From: Alphaproteobacteria bacterium | GTDB lineage: Bacteria > Pseudomonadota > Alphaproteobacteria > Caulobacterales > Maricaulaceae | Assembly (NCBI GenBank): GCA_030428405.1 | Contig: JAUIEH010000010.1 | Span: forward strand, 1-19,435 | Length of the DNA: 19,435 nt | Direction of reading: 5' to 3' | Shown: in pieces, positions 16,879 to 19,435 of the stretch | Layout: each line of letters opens with the position of its first letter | Numbering within the stretch: position 1 is the first letter of the stretch | The notes under the pieces: generated by a model | What the model was told of the DNA's origin: nothing | Databases searched by the model: none | The model's input: the letters and a program-made list of their open reading frames with translations, nothing else | Made by a program: the position numbers and the translations under genes

Positions 16879-17808
16879 ATGACGGTCCAAGAAAAACTAC
16901 TGAGCACAAATGCAGCCGCCCTTGACTGGGACAAGCTGAAAACCTTCCACGCAGCAGCCGGCGCAGGCTCGCTGACGGCGGCGGCTGAGCTGTTGAACAT
17001 TTCGCAATCGGCCGTCTCGCGTCAGATTTCGGCGCTGGAGACGAGCCTCGGCGTGGTCTTGTTCCACCGCCATGCGCGCGGCCTGGAAATGACCGAGCAG
17101 GGCCGCCTCCTCTATGACACCACGCGCGACATCGCCGACCGGGTCGCTCACGCCGGCGCCGCTTTGCAGGAAAGCCGCGATGATCCGAGCGGGGATCTTC
17201 ACATCACCGCGCCCGTCGCGCTTGGCTCGAGCTGGCTGGCGCCGCGGCTGGGCGGCTTCATCGAAGCTTATCCGGATATTGAGCTTCACCTCGCGCTCAA
17301 CGACGCCGAGCCGGAATTGTCCGCGCTGGACGCAGAAGCCGCGATCATGTTGTGGCGGCCGCGGCGCAGCGATCTCGTACAGCTGAAACTCATGACCGTG
17401 CGCCAGAGCCTTTATGCGTCGAAGACCTATCTCGACGCTTATGGCGCGCCGGACGACCCGTGCGACCTCGACCGGCACCGACTGGTCGCGTACGGCGCAG
17501 ATACCGCAACGCCGATGCATGGCGTCGACTGGGCGCTCGGCATTGAGCGCGCGGGCGCGCCGCGGCGTGCGGTCTTGACGGTGAACTCCGTGCTCGGCGT
17601 AAAGCGCGCGATCGAGGCCGGCTTCGGCATTGGCAGTCTGCCGGATTATCTTGGCGAGGAGCGTCCGGGACTGATCCGCATCCTGCCCGATATTCACGGG
17701 CCGGAATTCGACAGCTATTTCGTCTATCCCGAAGAGCTGCGCGGCTCCAAACGCATCAAAGCGTTCCGCGATTTCGCGGTTGAAGAAGCGCGCCGTTTCG
17801 CCGGCTGA
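16879..17808 (+). CDS. LysR-family transcriptional regulator
   Basis: 309 residues, the usual LTTR length. The start at ATG 16879 has GAGG close upstream; a longer frame to 16807 adds unlikely residues. The winged helix-turn-helix lies about 15-75: LDWDKLKTFHAAAGAGSLTA, AELLNISQSAVSRQISALET and LFHRHARGLEMTEQG. A substrate-binding domain follows from about 95 (GDLHITAPVALGSSWLAPRL, LTVNSVLGVKRAIEAGFGIG, SLPDYLGEE). The effector and targets are not known. LysR regulators often act on a divergent neighbour, but none exists here, as the upstream aldo/keto reductase is co-directional. The transcript ends at the strong terminator near 17953. Confidence 0.95.
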   Translation: MTVQEKLLSTNAAALDWDKLKTFHAAAGAGSLTAAAELLNISQSAVSRQISALETSLGVVLFHRHARGLEMTEQGRLLYDTTRDIADRVAHAGAALQESRDDPSGDLHITAPVALGSSWLAPRLGGFIEAYPDIELHLALNDAEPELSALDAEAAIMLWRPRRSDLVQLKLMTVRQSLYASKTYLDAYGAPDDPCDLDRHRLVAYGADTATPMHGVDWALGIERAGAPRRAVLTVNSVLGVKRAIEAGFGIGSLPDYLGEERPGLIRILPDIHGPEFDSYFVYPEELRGSKRIKAFRDFAVEEARRFAG

Positions 17809-17816
17809 CATCGTCT

Positions 17817-17954
17817 ATGCGATTCAGCAACGCCGCCATGCAGATATGGGGCTTTCCGGTCACGCTTGGGAGCCTACATTCAATGATGAGCCGCCGAGAA
17901 CTCGGCTGGTTTGAAACGCGCCTCATCCTCCCCGATACATGGCGCGCCACTTAA
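17817..17954 (+). CDS. Doubtful 45-residue ORF before the terminator
   Basis: An open frame from ATG 17817 (alternative ATG 17838) to TAA 17952-17954, 8 nt after the LysR gene. The middle MQIWGFPVTLG looks protein-like and hydrophobic, while the rest (MMSRRELGWFETRLILPD) is polar. Its stop lies inside the terminator stem and no ribosome-binding site is seen. It could be the remnant of a small membrane protein, 3' untranslated sequence, or a small RNA ending at the terminator. Confidence 0.2.
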   Translation: MRFSNAAMQIWGFPVTLGSLHSMMSRRELGWFETRLILPDTWRAT

Positions 17955-17987
17955 AAGCCGGACCGCTGCAAACGGTCCGGCTTTTTT
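17953..17987. terminator. Strong bidirectional Rho-independent terminator
   Basis: AAAAGCCGGACCG (17953-17965), a 7-nt loop, and CGGTCCGGCTTTT form a 9-bp GC-rich stem extended by A-T pairs, with six Ts at 17982-17987. On the minus strand it ends in four Ts as well. It therefore serves the LysR gene from the left and dps, whose stop is 28 nt to the right. Confidence 0.92.
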
Positions 17988-18014
17988 CTTCCGGCGCGAC
18001 TTCGCTGTCAGGCC

Positions 18015-18488
18015 TCAGGCGGACGCCAGCATGGAGCGCAGCATCCAGGCGGTCTTTTCAGAGGCCTGCATGCGCTGGGTCAGCAAATCCATTGTCGGCT
18101 GATCGCCCGCTTTCTCCGCCGACGGAAAAGCTTCGCGCGCGGTCTTGGCCAGGCGCTCATGTCCCTTTGCAAGATCCGCGATCATGTCCTGTGCGGAGGG
18201 CGCGCCTTCAGCTTCCGCAATGGAGGCTTTCTCGGCGAAGGCCGCGCCGGAGGCCGGAGCGAACAAGCCAAGAGCGCGGATGCGCTCGGCGATTTCGTCC
18301 ATGGCGGTCCATAGTTCCGTGTACTGCGTCATGAACATGGCATGCAGCGAATTGAACATCGGGCCGGTGACGTTCCAGTGATAGCCATGCGTCTTGAGAT
18401 AAAGCACGTAAGTGTCGGCCAGAACGCGGCTGAGGCCATCCGCAATGGCGGTGCGATCGCCCTCTTCGATGCCGATATTGATTTCCAT
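18015..18488 (-). CDS. dps: Dps family ferritin-like DNA-protection protein
   Basis: Forms dodecameric shells that oxidise ferrous iron with hydrogen peroxide and store it, protecting DNA in starvation and oxidative stress. 157 residues from ATG 18488, with AAGGAG 8 nt upstream. The intersubunit ferroxidase residues are in place with E. coli Dps spacing: H37 (KTHGYHWNVTG), H49 (FNSLHAMF), D64 and E68 (MDEIAERIRALG). The N-terminus is short and acidic, lacking the lysine-rich tail used by E. coli Dps to bind DNA, so DNA binding may be weak or absent. An Irr-like box lies upstream and a strong terminator downstream; the gene looks monocistronic. Confidence 0.95.
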   Translation of the reverse strand: MEINIGIEEGDRTAIADGLSRVLADTYVLYLKTHGYHWNVTGPMFNSLHAMFMTQYTELWTAMDEIAERIRALGLFAPASGAAFAEKASIAEAEGAPSAQDMIADLAKGHERLAKTAREAFPSAEKAGDQPTMDLLTQRMQASEKTAWMLRSMLASA

Positions 18489-18523
18489 GTCCCTCGCTCC
18501 TTCAGGCGCTTTTGCGTTGTATC

Positions 18524-18538
18524 TTAGAATGGTTCTAA
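18524..18538. promoter_or_regulatory. Irr/ICE-like operator upstream of dps
   Basis: TTAGAA-TGG-TTCTAA is a perfect inverted repeat 36 nt upstream of the dps start. It matches the TTAGAAnnnTTCTAA core of the iron-control element bound by Irr, a Fur-family haem/iron regulator of alphaproteobacteria. It overlaps the likely core promoter (TAAGAT on the minus strand at 18526-18521 as a -10), suggesting repression. The repeat is visible; the regulator is inferred and could be another Fur-family member. Confidence 0.62.
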
Positions 18539-18636
18539 TTTTGGAAGATAGCGCAGAAATTCAAGGCCCGCACGCGCTCGCGCGCGCGTCTCTTCGACAC
18601 AGTCTGACGAACGCGCCAGAACCACGACGGCGCAGA

Positions 18637-18663
18637 GGGGCGCGAGCCTTATGGCCGCGCCCC
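18637..18663 (-). terminator. GC-rich hairpin after the EF-G-like gene
   Basis: GGGGCGCG (18637-18644) and CGCGCCCC (18656-18663) form an 8-bp stem, with GCC/GGC continuing across a bulged A to a TTAT loop. It lies 14 nt past the stop of the minus-strand EF-G-like gene. No T tract follows, so its terminator role is uncertain. Confidence 0.45.
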
Positions 18664-18676
18664 CCGCGTCCAGCGC

Positions 18677-19435
18677 TTAAGCGGTCTCGGCCGTTCTGGA
18701 GTTCACCACGTCATCCGCGATGCGGCCGGACAATTCGGCCATATGGTCGAACTGCGCCTCAAAGCCGGCCAGACCCTGCGTCACCGAGCGCAGCTCGATG
18801 ATCAGATCGCCGGCTTCGGCCTGCGGCAGATACGCATCGACCTGATCCCAGCCCGGCCAGCCGGGCCGTGCGTCAAAGCCCAGGATCTGACCGCGCTTGG
18901 CCGACAGGATCGAGGTGACTTTCGACATCGCATCCGACGGCGCGAAAATCGCCAGCTTCAAGACGGGCTCAAGCAGAACCGGCCCGCATTCCGGCAAGGC
19001 GTCATGCATGCCGATGCGCCCGGCCGTGCGGAAAGCGATTTCCGATGAGTCCACCGCGTGATGCGAGCCATCGACCAGGGTCGCTGCGACATCCACGACC
19101 GGAAAGCCCAGAGGGCCCTTCTGCATCGCATCGCGCACGCCATGCTCAACGGCGCCGAAATAATTGCGCGGCACGACCCCGCCGGTGATGCGCTCTTCAA
19201 AGACGAAGCCCTGACCGCGCGGCAAAGGCTTCACCTCCAACACGACATCGCCAAATTGTCCGTGCCCGCCTGATTGCTTTTTGTGACGGCCGCGCATGGT
19301 CGCGGACTTCTTGACGGTCTCGCGATAAGGCGTCGCCGCTGGCGCTGCATTCACTTTGACGCCGAATTTCCGCTCCAGCTTGGCCAGCGAAACGCCGAGA
19401 TGCATCTCACCCTGTCCGCGCACGAGATATTGGCC
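18677..19435 (-). CDS. Elongation factor G paralogue, C-terminal part (runs off right edge)
   Basis: The frame enters from the right edge in phase and ends at TAA 18679-18677, giving 252 residues. It covers the end of domain III (LVRGQGEMHLGVSLAKLERK), domain IV (HKKQSGGHGQFGDVVLEVKP, FEERITGGVVPRNYFGAVEH, DSSEIAFRTAGRIGM) and domain V (LLEPVLKLAIFAPSDAMSKV, LSAKRGQILGF). The sequence departs from canonical FusA in places such as the HKKQSGGHGQFGD stretch and the ending SVTQGLAGFEAQFDHMAEL, which is typical of the second EF-G-like GTPases (EF-G2 type) found outside the str operon. The GTPase domain lies outside the window, so whether it acts in translocation, ribosome recycling or another step cannot be said. 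Confidence 0.9.
   Translation of the reverse strand, partial: GQYLVRGQGEMHLGVSLAKLERKFGVKVNAAPAATPYRETVKKSATMRGRHKKQSGGHGQFGDVVLEVKPLPRGQGFVFEERITGGVVPRNYFGAVEHGVRDAMQKGPLGFPVVDVAATLVDGSHHAVDSSEIAFRTAGRIGMHDALPECGPVLLEPVLKLAIFAPSDAMSKVTSILSAKRGQILGFDARPGWPGWDQVDAYLPQAEAGDLIIELRSVTQGLAGFEAQFDHMAELSGRIADDVVNSRTAETA

Noticed and set aside
16897..17811. 304-residue minus-strand frame across the LysR gene
   Set aside because: Antisense to a full-length LysR regulator with a clear helix-turn-helix; no family match.
18571..18588. Alternating CG run (Z-DNA-like) between dps and the EF-G-like gene
   Set aside because: GCGCGC runs occur all over this window, in genes and between them, so this is background composition.

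Overview
The window is a stretch of a GC-rich alphaproteobacterial chromosome, most likely from the Caulobacterales/Maricaulales/Hyphomonadaceae side of the class. This is inferred from three things: the block GatB/YqeY-dnaG-rpoD facing away from carA-carB-greA; an ELM1-type gene followed by trxB; and a DnaG whose N-terminal zinc site has lost three of its four ligands. Most of the window is ordinary housekeeping DNA, and I found no new multi-gene defence, secretion or biosynthetic system.

Layout. 1-188: 5' end of a CatB-type O-acetyltransferase on the minus strand. 189-586: a gene-free stretch with a REP-like palindrome. 587-1096: a secreted, cysteine-rich protein with two related modules that resemble TIL-type inhibitor domains. 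1185-6404 (minus): yqeY, dnaG, rpoD and a small AT-richer hypothetical gene directly after the rpoD stop. 6405-6570: divergent regulatory region with an 18-bp perfect palindrome. 6571-12213 (plus): carA, a hypothetical ORF, carB and greA. 12269-14342 (plus): an ELM1-family protein and trxB. 14349-14582 (minus): a small one-helix membrane protein. 14583-14935: intergenic DNA with two DnaA-box-like sites and a possible 47-codon ORF. 14936-16648: a TetR regulator and an aldo/keto reductase with an inverted-repeat operator in its promoter. 16879-17808: a LysR-type regulator. 17953-17987: a strong bidirectional terminator. 18015-18488 (minus): dps, with an Irr/ICE-like inverted repeat upstream. 18677-19435 (minus): the 3' part of an EF-G paralogue.

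How the genes relate. yqeY, dnaG and rpoD form the macromolecular-synthesis group (charging-related factor, replication primase, main sigma factor). carA and carB together make carbamoyl phosphate for arginine and pyrimidines, and greA follows as a transcript-cleavage factor. The TetR/aldo-keto reductase pair and the Dps/Irr-like box look like small stress-response units.

Points most worth a second look: the histone-H1-like Lys/Ala/Pro extension of RpoD, which has an internal start with a strong ribosome-binding site exactly where family members normally begin; the zinc-ligand-poor DnaG; the TIL-like secreted protein; the Irr-like box at dps; the TetR operator; the tandem DnaA boxes; and a TTTGAnTTCAAA palindrome shared by two intergenic regions.
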